Below, piece by piece: positions 21,790 to 32,972 of a stretch of 64,000 nt of DNA. Below the pieces are notes generated by a model. That model saw only the letters and a list, made by a program, of their open reading frames with translations, had not been told where the DNA came from and made no database searches. The DNA lies in assembly GCA_037127255.1 (NCBI GenBank), contig JBANSL010000013.1:61580688-61644687 (forward strand), given 5' to 3'. The position numbers were made by a program, and so were the translations under genes. Every line of letters starts with the position of its first letter. Position 1 is the first letter of the stretch. The DNA comes from Persicaria tinctoria. Lineage: Eukaryota > Streptophyta > Magnoliopsida > Caryophyllales > Polygonaceae.

Positions 21790-23742
21790 TGATGTCACTA
21801 AAATAGTTAGGTTTTTATGCATATTTTAGCTTCATTTTTTGTATACTTTGCATATCTCGGGCTGGGAATATGTTGAATTTATGTAGTATACGCTTATTTA
21901 TAAGAAATGGAGATCTACATAAGTTTTGGTTTAAAATTACAGAATTTGGAGCCATTCCGGCACAAAACCAAGAAGCAAAGACGGAGGCTGCACTTTACTC
22001 GATATCGAGTATTGGTCCTCGATATCGAAAAAGGAGTCCGAGCAAAGGCCAGATCGAGGACAAGATGATCGAGGAAATGAACACGAAGCAACCCGACTCC
22101 AGAACACTCCTCGATATCGAGTTAGTTACTCGATATCGACAAAGCTGAAATCCAACCCGGAGTCGAGGAACATGGCCTGATCGAGGAGCCGAGGAGAGCT
22201 ACTCGACTTGACCAGACAACCGGACACTGAGCGGCACTCTACTCGATATCGAGGAAACTCCTCGATATCGACAAACCCAGAGCACCTGGCCGAGCAACAT
22301 CGAGAAGAAGTTGCTCGAGCAAAGTCAAGCCAACAAGCCGATAGACCCAGCTCATCGATATCGAGTACACCCACATCACAGATCTGAGCCAGTCCGAGGA
22401 AGAGCTACTCGACCAAGCCAGGAAGCCGATATCGATGACCACCCTTCCTCGATATCGAGTACCGCTTCTCTGGGCCGCGACGCCGCTGGGCCTGTCCGAG
22501 CATGACTTGGGCTGTTGGGTTACGAGATGTCCGAGTCTATCATGTTCTATTCAAGTTTTATCAAGTCTATCAAGGATTCATCCATGGAGGAGAGATTTTC
22601 TATCTACAACGAGAAGATAAAGAGATTTTAGATATTCCCTTTTAGCATTAATTTGTTATCCTTTATTTAAGTTTTATCATTAGATATAGATATAGATTGC
22701 TTTCCTTGTTTAGCAAGAATTAAGCCCTATAAATAAAGTTCATGGGGCTTATTTCTATTCATTCAATTTCAGGGATACAATTACACATAGAGTTTTAGGA
22801 GTTCAGAGGTTTTAGGGTTTTGGCATTCTGCGAAAGTTGAGTGTCGGGATTGTAAAGACTTTGAATATAGTTTATTGCAAGTTATTTCTTTCAAATCAAT
22901 GTCTGCGATTGCAATGAGGCGCGAGTAGTCCACCTACTTCTGGGGTTAGGGTGAGCCCAACGAGAGCCATGTCGGTTGATTAGCGATTGCAAAAGGAGGT
23001 ATTTTATTGTTATTTTAATCTATTCCCTATGTGCTTCATCTTTGATTGAGAAATTGAAGAACTCATGTTGTGAAACTTGGGTAGTAATTCGGATTTCTAT
23101 TCGAAAGATTATAAATGTTAATTATGAAAATGAATAGATGCAATTAAGGTTATTTATCACGAGATTTATATTCCTACTTGTCGGATTAGGTGAAAGCCTT
23201 TTCCTTTATCGATAAAGTCACCGCCTTTTATGATTTATATTCCACTTTCATGGTAATCGTTGTCGCAAACCCTAATCTTGGAAGTTCTCTTTAATTCATC
23301 AAGTTACAACCCGAAATTGCTTGTTTTTACTTTTCTGCTCTCCTTGATATCGACTAAGTCTAGTCGATATCGACTACTGATTCCCGATCCCAGATCGTCG
23401 TAGCTTCTCCTGTGCAGGTACTCGACAAAGCCATCCTCGACATCGACTTGTTTACTCGATATCGAGTAAAGTTGGTCGATATCGACAACCGCCTGTGATT
23501 GCTGCTGCACTGTTCGACTTGTCCGATCTTCTGTCGACTAACCCTAGTCGAGATCGACAACCTGTGGTCGACTTCTTTCTGTGAGGTTCCATCGCTGCCT
23601 AGGATCCGCTGACCAGCTTCCTCGTGGATTCGAACCTGACTTTCTCTTGCTACATCAGGAAGAGGTCTTGTAATTATTTGCGTGGGCATAATCTGGTTTA
23701 ATTTATTTTATAATATTTTGAACTCGATTTCCTCCTACAACT
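21790..23742 (+). repeat. 3' LTR of the gypsy element
   Basis: It is nearly identical to the 5' LTR but lacks two 19-bp segments, each one half of a TCGATATCGA pair (at about 22351-22370 and 22445-22464). It has 15 extra bases near 23425. It ends CAACT instead of CAACA. Confidence 0.9.
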
Positions 23743-24609
23743 GGAACGTAGAAAACTCACAAACGAGTTCAATCACAACCCCCAAATTGACCTTTAAGTC
23801 AAATCTCAAATCAAAACAAATCAAACTCCACATCAAAATCAAATCGTTTTCTATACAAATGATAGACGGGTTACTTGAGTTACCCTTCCGAGAAGGTGGA
23901 CTTAGGTTACTCGGGTGGAGTGTTGTTTGAGCTACCCTTCCTAAAAGGTGGGCTTGAATTTCATTCTCTGATGCATATAAAAAAACGAAACAAATCCAAA
24001 TCAAACTAAACACAAAATCCAAAACAATCGGAACTACGTGAGGCTTGATTCTCTTCCAAGAGATACGTTGGCAAACCTCTAACTTTTGGGTGGAGCCCAA
24101 ATCACCAAAACCAACAAAATCTTGGTATCGATACGAATTCGAATCAAGAGGATAACCAAAAGGGGTCGAACTCAAATATTTAAAAATTAAATAAAATGTG
24201 TTGTACAATTATTTGCGCATTTTTGTCCAACAACTGCGTGATAGATCGCCAGCTCCCACCCCTATTGATGCATGTTACTCACCTCGTCCCCATCATCATG
24301 GATGCACACGCTGAGTTGAAGGCGTTGTATGCATCGAAGGTGCCAACCCCGTTTGGCATACACCGCGACAAGCGCCTTCCGCAGAACAAGCTCAGGTATG
24401 TTGGGTGCAACGCCTGTATTTCATTTCACAGGATGATATCTCCTCCTCTCTTTTGATAAAATCTCCGTCATTGCAGTGGTGACTGTGGCCCTTACACGAT
24501 CAGATTCATAGAGCTCCTCATGGAGACCGATCCCACCTTCGATGGGCTGGACGACACATTTATTGGGGCGTACAGACATATGCTAGCGGCTGCCATCTTC
24601 CATGGTTGA

Positions 24610-25792
24610 CTTGGTGGACGCATAATCTGATTGTCGTTGGGGTGTAGTTATGGAAGTGAACTGTTTTCATTTTTGTGAACAACGTTGCTCTTAAACTTGT
24701 CCTTTGGTTGTTTCAATACAATTACCTTAAATAGTTGAAATAGGGGCTAACAATCATTTTGTGGTTGGACATGAATGCTGGAAGTAGGACTTCGTACTTA
24801 TTGTACTTGCTTGATTACGACCGTTTATTTATGACCTTTTGGGTGTGTAATTGACTCGATGCATATACACAAAGAAACAAGTTCGATAATTGAGATGAAA
24901 ACCGGCAAGGAGTTTTACTCAAGGTGACACGAGGATTTCAACACATGGTATGGGTTAGATAATTAAGTTGGGCAAAATGGCAAGCACGTGGATGCAAGGA
25001 CCTTACATGTGCGTGGTAGACATGACACGTGACTATATTTCATAGGAAGTTACCTTATTTCGACTGCCTGCATAGAAAAAAGAAAAAAAAAGAATCTCCC
25101 AAAAGGAAGTTACATTTGCAACAACTTCCATTTATTGCGGTTGGAGTAAAACAAGGGAATCTCCCAAAAGATAAGGGAATAGTTAGTGGGTTTTTACCTA
25201 CAACCACGTGAAGGGAGGGGCCACGCCGGAGCAAGTTGAGAAGGGACGTTGAGAAGTGGGAGGCCGCCGATTGCAACAAAGGCCACACCGGAGTAAGTTC
25301 ATCGTCGGATTTGAGGTAAGTCGCACACCGTTTCCTTCAAATCTCTGTCCCTCCATTGCTTTCTGAAACTTGGATCCCACTTGTCACTCTTCGTTGATTG
25401 CAAATATGAAAATTGTCTCCTTATCCCAAAAATTGTTTGGAGGATGGATGGGTGCAGTTGACGAATTCGGAGGGTGGGTTTGGGGTATCCAACATGAAAC
25501 GATGAAATTGGGTTGAGGGAGTTGTTGCATGTCAAATTGGGAGGGGAAATTAGTAGTCGGGGATGTACTGGTTTGAGATTGAAGATGAACGAGGGAGTGT
25601 GGACCTGGGATGCGATTGAAGAAGATCGAGTTAAGTGACATGGGTTTTGTAGTTGGGTGACACGGGGTAGAAAACGTGACATGACGTTTTTAGTATGTTG
25701 ACATGGAAACTTTAGAAGGGTGACATGGGGATAATGACATTGTGGGTGTATCTGATTCCGTTTAGGTTGACATACTTGTAGGAAAGAAAGAT
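24610..25792. other. Spacer between protease copies, with GTGACAYGGG words
   Basis: No gene is seen. GGCAAAATGG at 24971-24980 equals the first ten bases of the large MULE. From 25633 to 25735 there are five GTGACAYG-type words, mirroring the stretch upstream of copy 1. Confidence 0.6.
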
Positions 25793-28710
25793 ATGGTCTG
25801 GTCACAAAATTTAAGGAGGAAGGGAGTCCAGCCACCGAAAAGGCGGAGCCACGGTTCGCTGTCCCAGAGGAGAAGCATTTCCAGGGACGTGTAAACCTAA
25901 GTTCGAGAGTGTCACTGCTCGTGCACTTGGACGACTGGATCGACCCGGTCGACTGGGAGAAGTTACAGAGAAGCCAGCTTTGGGGGGTGGTTGAATTGGT
26001 AAAACGAGTACAATTCTCACCACAGCTCGTGCATTACGTCTTGCAACGGAAGCTCGCAATGGAGAAGAAGTGGAAGACGTGGTACATGCTGCAAGGGATG
26101 CTTCGGCGCTTCTCGATTAAGGAGTTTGCGCTCGTGACTGGGCTACATTGTGGTCGAGTGCGGGGAGTATCCATAGAGGAAGATACGAAGGCTGTGAAGG
26201 ACTACTTCTCAATGGACAACATTACGGTAGGTCAATTAGAGTAGGCATTCAAGACATCTCTCTTTAGTGAGGCCAGTGCTAGAAAGAGGTTCAAGATAGC
26301 TCTCCTACTCATCGTCGAGGGAGTTTTGTTTGTTTGGACGGGAAAGCAGGAACGCGGTGCGGGGATGGATTGTCAGGCTGTTGGAGAACGTGGATCAGTT
26401 CTTGGCGTTCCCCTGGGGCAGGGTGGTGTATGAGGCCACGCATGCCTCGTTGTTGGGTGTCATACAACGGCGGATCGCTGATATGAAGCTAAATATCGAC
26501 CGGCATGGCGACCGCCATGCCTATGGACTCACCGGTTATCCACTAGCATTCCAGGTAACATTCTCGACCGTAGTTATATTTTATTTGTTCAGAGGAATTT
26601 ATGACGTGCAGTGTCATGTGTGGGTGTTGTAGATTTGGCTTTACGAAGCGGTACCGGACATTGGGGTGCAGTTTGCAAACAATGTGTCGAAGACGGCGTT
26701 GCCTCACATGTTGAGGTGGGCTGCCAACGACGACAATATAAGCTATGAGACGATCCAATCCCGCATGGACCTGGAGGAGATAGAGAGCATAAAGGTTGAA
26801 GACAACCACATACTAGTCCCAATCGACGGTGAGTTTGAGTTGATGTGCGGGTGCTTCTACACGCATGAGGAGCCTGACCTGTTGTACGATGACGTTGAGG
26901 TTGCGTTGGCACCCCGTTATTATGGTGACGGCTCCAGCAAAGCCGCAGCAAATTTTGGAAAGCCTGATGGGAACAATGAACCCGTGGATGGCAAGGTGGC
27001 GAAGATACTTGAACTGATGTTGGAGAGGCTGGGATCTATGTCAACATGTATGCGGAGCATGGATGACAAGGTACGTTAATTGCCTATTTCTAGTTTTGCC
27101 AATGTCTTCATAACATTGTTTAATGACAAGGAGAATTACACCAGTGACATGTTATATTTAGTTGTATGACATGTATATGTCGGTGACTGTTATCAATTTG
27201 GCGAATCACCCCTCCTTTATGTTATATGTGGTTCAGATGAAGGTCTTGGAATGTGTTGTGCTAGAAGTGAGAGATGTCCATGTGAAGGGAGGACGTGCGC
27301 ATTAACACACGAGGGGTGTCCGTCAAACGGATGGGGGGATCATGGAGAGGACGAGGACGACCACCACACAATCGCAACACATGATGGTACACCTAAAGGG
27401 GAAAAGGTCGGGAACATGGATGCTATACCTAAAGCGGATGACCTGCCACTTGAAGGATCACCGGAGGAGGTACATTTTTATGTAAGTGGACATTGTATTT
27501 TCTCTAAAATGTGACAAGTGTGTTATTGTTAATTGACATGCAATTGTTAGTTCCGTGACACGGGCGGCAAAGGCAAGAAGACTAAGAGGGATCCGGGAGA
27601 TCTTGGAGACGCAAAGTCCCCCCCTGCGAAGAAATCGCGGGGCCGAAAAGGGAAGGAAGTAGTCCAATCCGCGGACGCGATGGAGCTGAGACTTATATCC
27701 GTGTCCGACAACGATGTGTTCGGCCGGTGGATAGGAAGGCACCCCAAATCTGTCTTTGTATCGACAATGTGCTAGGAACGATGTCTGTCACATAACATTG
27801 TCGTTGTGGCCATGTAGCGGGGATGGGAAGAAGTGGAAGAGTGGATACGGCACAGAGCTGACAAAACCGTTCTTCACAACCTTACAAACGCCCACATTTT
27901 GGGTAAACAATGAGGTACAAATGCTGGCTCAGCGTTGTCTTTTGTTTATTGAATGAGAAATGGCCTGTCCTGATGTTTGTCATTGACGCAATACATGGAG
28001 CAAACATGCTATCTTCTACGCAAAGGCCTAAAGGAGAGGGTAGGTGAAGTTGGCAGTCAGGTTGCGGTTGTGGACTCCTATTTTGGGTGGCTTCTGCAGA
28101 CCGAGTGGGAAAAATATAGCATCAATTCGGGCAACTACGAAGTGGATAAGAAGCTGCTTAGCTTCTTCGACGGCCAGTCCCCGGCGACTGTGGGCATGTC
28201 ATGGGCAGGGGTGGAACTAATCCTTCTGCCTTTGAACCTCATGAATGTGCATTGGGTCGCCGTAACGATTCATCTGAACGACTGGCAGGTGAGGGTTTAT
28301 GATCCGGATGTTCACATCGTGATAGATCGTCATCTCCCAGCACAGTTAACATGTGTCACACACTTCATCCCCGTACTAATGAATGCCCACCCGGAGTTGA
28401 AGGCCACCTACGCGGACAAGGTGCCAAAGGAGTTCACCCTACACTGCGACAAACGGGTGCCGCAGAACAAGCAAAGGTAATTCCATGCTCAGCCCTAATT
28501 TCTATATCGTTGTGCGGTACGGTGTTAGCCGGGCCATTTGAATATGACCATTCGCATCCCTATTGCAGCGGAGACTGCGGACCATACACCATCAGGTTCA
28601 TGCAACTCCTCACCAAAGACGCCCCCACATTCGAGGGACTGGACGACGCATTCATCGGGACGTACAGGCACATGCTCGCTGTGGCCATCTTCTATGACAG
28701 ACTGTTATAA
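25793..28710 (+). pseudogene. DUF1985 + Ulp1-type (C48) protease, copy 2
   Basis: It has the same exon order as copy 1. DUF1985-like coding covers 25880-26554 (WIDPVDW.. RGWIVRLLENVDQFLAFPWG). An intron follows at 26555-26632, then WLYEAVPDIG to about 27070. A basic AKKSRGRKGKEV segment around 27550-27660 is likely nuclear targeting. The protease domain covers 27990-28710. The catalytic set is present: His in NVHWVAV, Asp in YDPD, Gln in VPQNK and Cys in SGDCGPY, with an intron (28477-28568) just before the Cys exon. Defects are a TAG at about 26242 and a frame change near 26325 in the DUF1985 part; the start is also unclear. The protease half is intact. The expected role is deSUMOylation in the nucleus. 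Confidence 0.85.
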
Positions 28711-29409
28711 ACCAGTTTGAAATTTATATGACTGCGTGGTTAACCTCGTTGCCGAACATCCGTTACTTGATCTTTGTTGATTCATGTCGTTGGTTACAAC
28801 TTTTAGTTAGTTATCATATCAGTTGGTTAGTTGTTTCACTCATTTATGACATTGATTGCTCAGTAGATGTAATACTTTTATGAACACCCTCTGTAGTAGG
28901 GGCTTTCTCTATCCACGTACTTGCTTTCATATTGAATGTGTGAAATTAATGGTGACACGTAATATATTATAGGTGACACGGGCATATAAACACGTGACAC
29001 CGGTAAAAGTTGACACGTTAATTATGACAGGTGGCACGAGAATAATAACAGGCGATATGTGAAATTGATATTGATGCCATTTGGATTTACAGAATAAGTA
29101 ACTGTGCATCCACAAAATCCCTGAAGTTTTAAACCAACCTACTTACCCAAAATTACACCAAACTACAACGCCCAATACCTAAAGTTTATGAAATATGCAT
29201 GGACCCAAAGGGGACTCCAACCTACTTACCCCGTTCCCCAACCTAGTTACCCAAAATTACACCAACCTACCTACTAACAAAAAAAGTATTACGAAGTTCT
29301 TAACCACATACCTTTCAAAATGATCCAACCCCTGACCCCAAAAACTGATAATGCAAAATAAAACTCAATTTATGAGGTAAGCCGTAGGACCACCAGCAGA
29401 GCAACATAG
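28711..29409. other. Tail-to-tail spacer between protease copy 2 and transposase
   Basis: No coding signal is seen. GTGACAC words occur at 28952, 28974, 28995 and nearby. A repeated ACCAACCTACTTACCC-like phrase occurs between 29130 and 29280. Confidence 0.6.
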
Positions 29410-32400
29410 CTACGAACGACGACGCTTCCCGCGGGGAAACTCTCCCCGGGATGGGTACCTGGATGTCTTGGGCCGACCAGGCCGCCGCTTCAGAGTCGGG
29501 GGGAGGCACGCCATGCTGGACATGCTAGGGGGAATCCTCCATTCTGATCTTGGACGGAGTAGGTATAGCACATCCGCGTAACACGTCTTCCATGCTGCGA
29601 CTTTGTAGAAGTCATTGACGAGAGTGTAGAAATTGATCCCTCATAACTTGGCAGTGGCCATGGCATGTGTGCATGGAAACTGGTCGATGTCAAAGCGCTT
29701 GCATGTGCAGGTACGGGCACTCAAGTTGACAACCTAGGAGGAGAAACCTTTGCGGACAGTGAACTCGTGTGGGCTGAGCGCTTTGACAACCAAGCAAATT
29801 GACATCGCGTAGTTCTTCTTCATAGCATCATCAACAAATTTGCTAACCTTCAAACCCTTGACGTTGCTTTCTTCCCGTCGCTTGTAAAACCACTCGAAGG
29901 TGGTTTCGATGATGGCATCAATCATCGCAGTGATTGGTAGCTCGCGTGGCTCCTTGAAGACAGAGTTAAGACACTCGGAGTTGTTCGTTGTCAATATATT
30001 GTAGCGAGCCCCCATGAAGAACGCTCGGGCCCAATTCTGGAAACCAACCTCTTTCACGTATTGTCCCGTCGGGGCGGACTGTGCGCAGAAATCAGAAAAC
30101 AGCTTGTCAAATTCCGCCCTCGTGTACGCCTTCGCCGTCAAGAAGAACAAATCCAACAGCCTCGTCACACCCTTGTACTTGCACCTAGCATTATAAAATA
30201 GATGACAAACGCAGAACCCTTGCTTCGCAAACACATAGTGGTCCTTAATACCTTGGACGATGCTCAGATGGCGATCAGATACAAACATGAGGTTCGGTGT
30301 GTCCTCTACAACATGTAGCATGTTCCTGAAGAAGAAGCCCCATGACCCGTGATTCTCCCCATCGACAATCGCAAATGCGATCGGGTACACTTTGTGGTCT
30401 GCATCTTGGGTTGTGGCAAAAAGAAGTGTACCCCTGAACTTACCTTTGAGGAAACTCCCGTCCACTGAAATCACCTGCACATGCACATCGATCAATGTTG
30501 GATTTGTGACATGGTCTATCCTTCTGGTTGACATGTACAAATAAAGAGGTGACACGGGGCTTACCTTTCGAAGGTGGGGGATCGCCTTGCGCCATACCCC
30601 AAAGTTAACAAAGGCGTACTTGAATCTTTGGAAGGAGTCCATCTCTACCCTAGTATATGTTCCGGGGTTAGTCTGCTCCAGAACGTGCAAGTATGGAATA
30701 GTATCTCGGTAACTGTCTTCATCGGTCCCATGCTTGACTTCTCTCGCCGCCAATCGTGCCCTTTGGGCCTTCCAGTAGTTGCACGTGACGTTGTAGTCAG
30801 ACTTCGTCAGTACCTGCACTTGGTCGGGAACGATGTTCTTCCCAGTGCCGGTGAACCTACAAGTTATAGGCCGAGTTACTTTCCCCAGCACAAGAACGAC
30901 AGGTGACAAGTGAAATATTAAAATGTGACAAAGAATACAATATTCACAACTATCGTCCAACTTACTTGGACACGAGGTTATGGCCAATCATATCAGACGT
31001 AGCATGTTGGTTATGGTTGTGGTTCACGATGATCCCATATGTGTGCTCCTGGACATAATTGCGGATGGTCCACATAGTGGTGCGGCGGTAAGGCGAAGCC
31101 CTACACGTCCACGTGCACTTTGGGTCCACATATATCACGACTATCACCTTTGTTGTAGACCTCTTCACCGTAAACTCGAAGAAATTCTCCACCGCATTCC
31201 AGCGAAGGCGAGTCAGCACCTCATCCTTCGATGTGAAGAGTTGTCCATCCGAAAGTTAAGTAATGTTGCGTCGTGGGTCCTAGGTACGAGTCGTTGCTCT
31301 ATCCATCTTAGCATCAATGTTCTGATTCGTAGGTGGGGAGACGCTAGTCCTGGGCTTAAAATTTTCAAGTTCCCTCATCACCTCTTTCTCGACTTCCTCC
31401 TCCACCTACTCCATCATACTCATGTCCTCCTCCACACCGTTGGATTCCAAGTCATATTCCCAATCTTCTTCGAGCTTCACTTCATAATCTTCGGCCTCGA
31501 ATGAGCTCCAAAACTCTTTCGTGGGGGTTAGCCCATCATCATCCTCTTCCTCGCTGCTAAGGCATATCACATCCAAACCAGGCCCCATCTCACCTGAAGA
31601 GGTATCCGTATCGCCCAACTCTATCACCTCAAGACCATGTACCCTGTCACCTACACACATTCCATTGCCACCTGACGTTTTACCCTTGTCAGGATTGTCC
31701 ATCGCAGGCAGACCCTGTACCCTGTCACCTAAATACATTCCCTTGTCACCTGACATATTACCCTTGTCAGTATTGTCCATCGCAGACAGACCATGTACCC
31801 TGTCACCTGAACACATTCCATTGTCACCTGACGTATGACCCTTGTCAGGATTGTCCATCGTTGTCAGCTTCTTACTCTTCCGAATGACCTCGGTCACCTC
31901 TCCCCCAGCATGTAACACACCATCTACACACAAGGGGGTTTGATGTGCCTTACCGGATGCATCATCGTTAACAATCTTATCCAAGTTGTCCACTTTTTGC
32001 GACGAGGGTGGCCCACTGAGGCGTTCTTCCCCGGCAGGTTGCTTCACTTCAAAGCTCTCCGTCTCCAATGGCCCGACATATATCGCCAGGGGCCATGGGT
32101 CTTCTCCGCACTTTAAGTTCAGATATTTAAACGCCTCGAGGTTGTCATCATCATCAATAATGATCGGCTGACCCCCTTCTTTTGACTTTGGCACGTACCA
32201 CAACGCCCACTCTGCATATGAGGCACCATCGCCACCCTTCAGCCTGATTACGTTTTTCAAAGAGTTGAAGTCGATGTCCTGTTTTATCATGATATTCTTC
32301 AGTGCCCTCGAACCCACATACACCCATGTACCTTTCTCGACCACCCAAGAACCATGGAGGATGAGAGTGACGCATACCAAGGTGTTGTCACCTGAAAAAC

Positions 32401-32644
32401 AAAACCAAAGTTCAAAAGAGAGATTGATGGGTATCTAACGCCATAGATGAAGAGTACTTCGCATAAAACACTTACCCCTTTCTTCTTCCATCAAAGGTTT
32501 CTGGGGCATCACATTGACATGGAGATTTTGATTAGTGACAGGTGCACAGATTGAAGCCGACACGTGCTCTGGAACTAGAGCAGCAAGTCGGGAGCTTGTC
32601 TTCCATGGTGGAACATTCTCCTTCTCTCCCATCTCTCTCTCCAT
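29410..32644 (-). pseudogene. MURA-type MULE transposase, stop-riddled
   Basis: Read right to left. Exon 1 is 32644-32476 (MEREMGEKEN...). Exon 2 from 32391 carries an N-terminal domain, an acidic linker with a 26-residue repeat, and stops at 31406 and twice more before the DNA-binding region (VLTRLRWNAVENFFEF...). It ends at 30966. Exon 3 is 30856-30565, and exon 4 from 30474 encodes the DDE core. The catalytic residues are D in VISVDGSF (30460-30462), D in FVSDRHL (30274-30276) and E in NNSECLN (29974-29976). After a TAG near 29734 the same frame gives a SWIM zinc finger (CTCKR..PCTHAMA), a second stop near 29640, and the usual RRPGRPK tail to TAG 29410-29412. The family moves MULEs by cut-and-paste from the nucleus. 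The catalytic triad survives, but at least five stops break the chain. Confidence 0.9.
31637..31870 (-). repeat. 78-bp coding repeat in the transposase
   Basis: Three copies of a 26-residue unit (MDN-x-DKG...SGDxGM...GDRVxGL) lie in the acidic linker. The phrase GTACCCTGTCACCT recurs every 78 bp on the + strand. The repeat contains GGTGACA words on the coding strand, like the dispersed non-coding word. Confidence 0.85.
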
Positions 32645-32699
32645 GAGTTTCTACTTCAGAAATTGTGGGGGAAGAAGAAAATGAAAAGTCTGCCCTTTA

Positions 32700-32972
32700 T
32701 ACCATACAAAATGGAAAAGGGTTCCACAAAATCACATCACATCACATCACCCTCTCTCTCTCCCATTTTGGCGCCAAACCCAAACCCTTCCTCTTTCTTC
32801 CCTCTCTCTTCCCTCTCACATGTTCCCTCCCTTTTGATTAACCTGCTACCGGCCCTTTGGGTAACATTCTTTATTTGCACAAATAACACCATAGACCACT
32901 TTTTAATTTTTCCCAAACATGGTCTATTTGTGCAAAGATTTCTAAAAAGTAGTCTACTTGTGCAATTAGCCC
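32700..32972 (-). promoter_or_regulatory. Transposase 5' region and right TIR
   Basis: It lies upstream of the transposase start (32644) and runs to the element edge. It contains a (CATCA)n-like run, pyrimidine tracts and the inverted TTTGCACAAATAGAC (32922-32936). Promoter function is inferred from position, as in MuDR where the TIRs hold promoters. Confidence 0.4.

Larger units (their letters stand above)
15383..23742 (+). mobile_element. Ty3/gypsy LTR retrotransposon, internally deleted
   Basis: Two direct repeats of about 2 kb (15383-17357 and 21790-23742) begin TGATGTCACTAAAATAG and end in CTACAACA or CTACAACT. Flanking 5-mers are GGTAC and GGAAC (4 of 5). TGGCGCCGTTGCCGGGGA at 17361 is the complement of plant tRNA-Asp, a primer used by Athila/Tat-type elements. 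Before the right LTR is TAAGTATGGGGTGATT, the purine-rich tract position. The coding part contains gag and integrase pieces only. It lies inside the hairpin-repeat region of the older LTR-type insertion. Confidence 0.9.
10004..24232. mobile_element. LTR-type insertion (solo LTR or deletion derivative), heavily invaded
   Basis: The protease frame is broken exactly between two copies of ACTGC (9999-10003 and 24233-24237), a 5-bp target duplication. The inserted segment begins TATTG and ends CAACA. The original termini were probably TGTTG/CAACA with one G-to-A change. I do not find a second copy of either end inside, so this is either one very long solo LTR or a deletion derivative. The net size is about 5 kb after removing the gypsy element and the TRIM array. 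Confidence 0.65.
6751..24609 (+). pseudogene. DUF1985 + Ulp1-type (C48) protease, copy 1, disrupted
   Basis: The reading starts at ATG 6751, with stops at 6841-6843 and 6898-6900, and encodes a DUF1985-type domain through 6943-7494. A GT-AG intron (7495-7574) is followed by WLYESIPNFG and a further conserved block. Later exons (about 8170-9370) include a lysine-rich, nuclear-signal-like AKKPRASKGK segment. The C-terminal protease has its His in GKHWVAVAL and Asp in YDCDV (9930-10003), then stops at a 14.2-kb insertion. It resumes at 24238 with VIDRQL and ends with the nucleophile in SGDCGPY (24477-24609) after an intron 24396-24476. A one-base shift lies near 9755. Ulp1 proteases cleave SUMO precursors or conjugates, and many MULE-borne plant copies exist. 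This copy cannot make an active enzyme. Confidence 0.85.
5735..32972. mobile_element. Large Ulp1-carrying Mutator-like element (Kaonashi-like)
   Basis: The 9-bp AAGTTAATT is found exactly at 5726-5734 and 32973-32981. Immediately inside, the left end (GGCAAAATGGTCATGG) and the reverse complement of the right end (GGGCTAATTGCACAAG) are related. Both continue with TTTGCACAAATAGAC (5800-5814; complement at 32922-32936) and a GTAACC-like word. The interior encodes a MURA-type transposase on the - strand and, convergent to it, two DUF1985/Ulp1 protease copies on the + strand. That pairing is known for plant ULP-bearing MULEs. Much of the 27 kb is later insertion (10004-24232). Transposase and proteases all carry lesions, so the element is not autonomous now. 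The TIRs are diverged; the exact TSD and the gene content carry the call. Confidence 0.8.
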
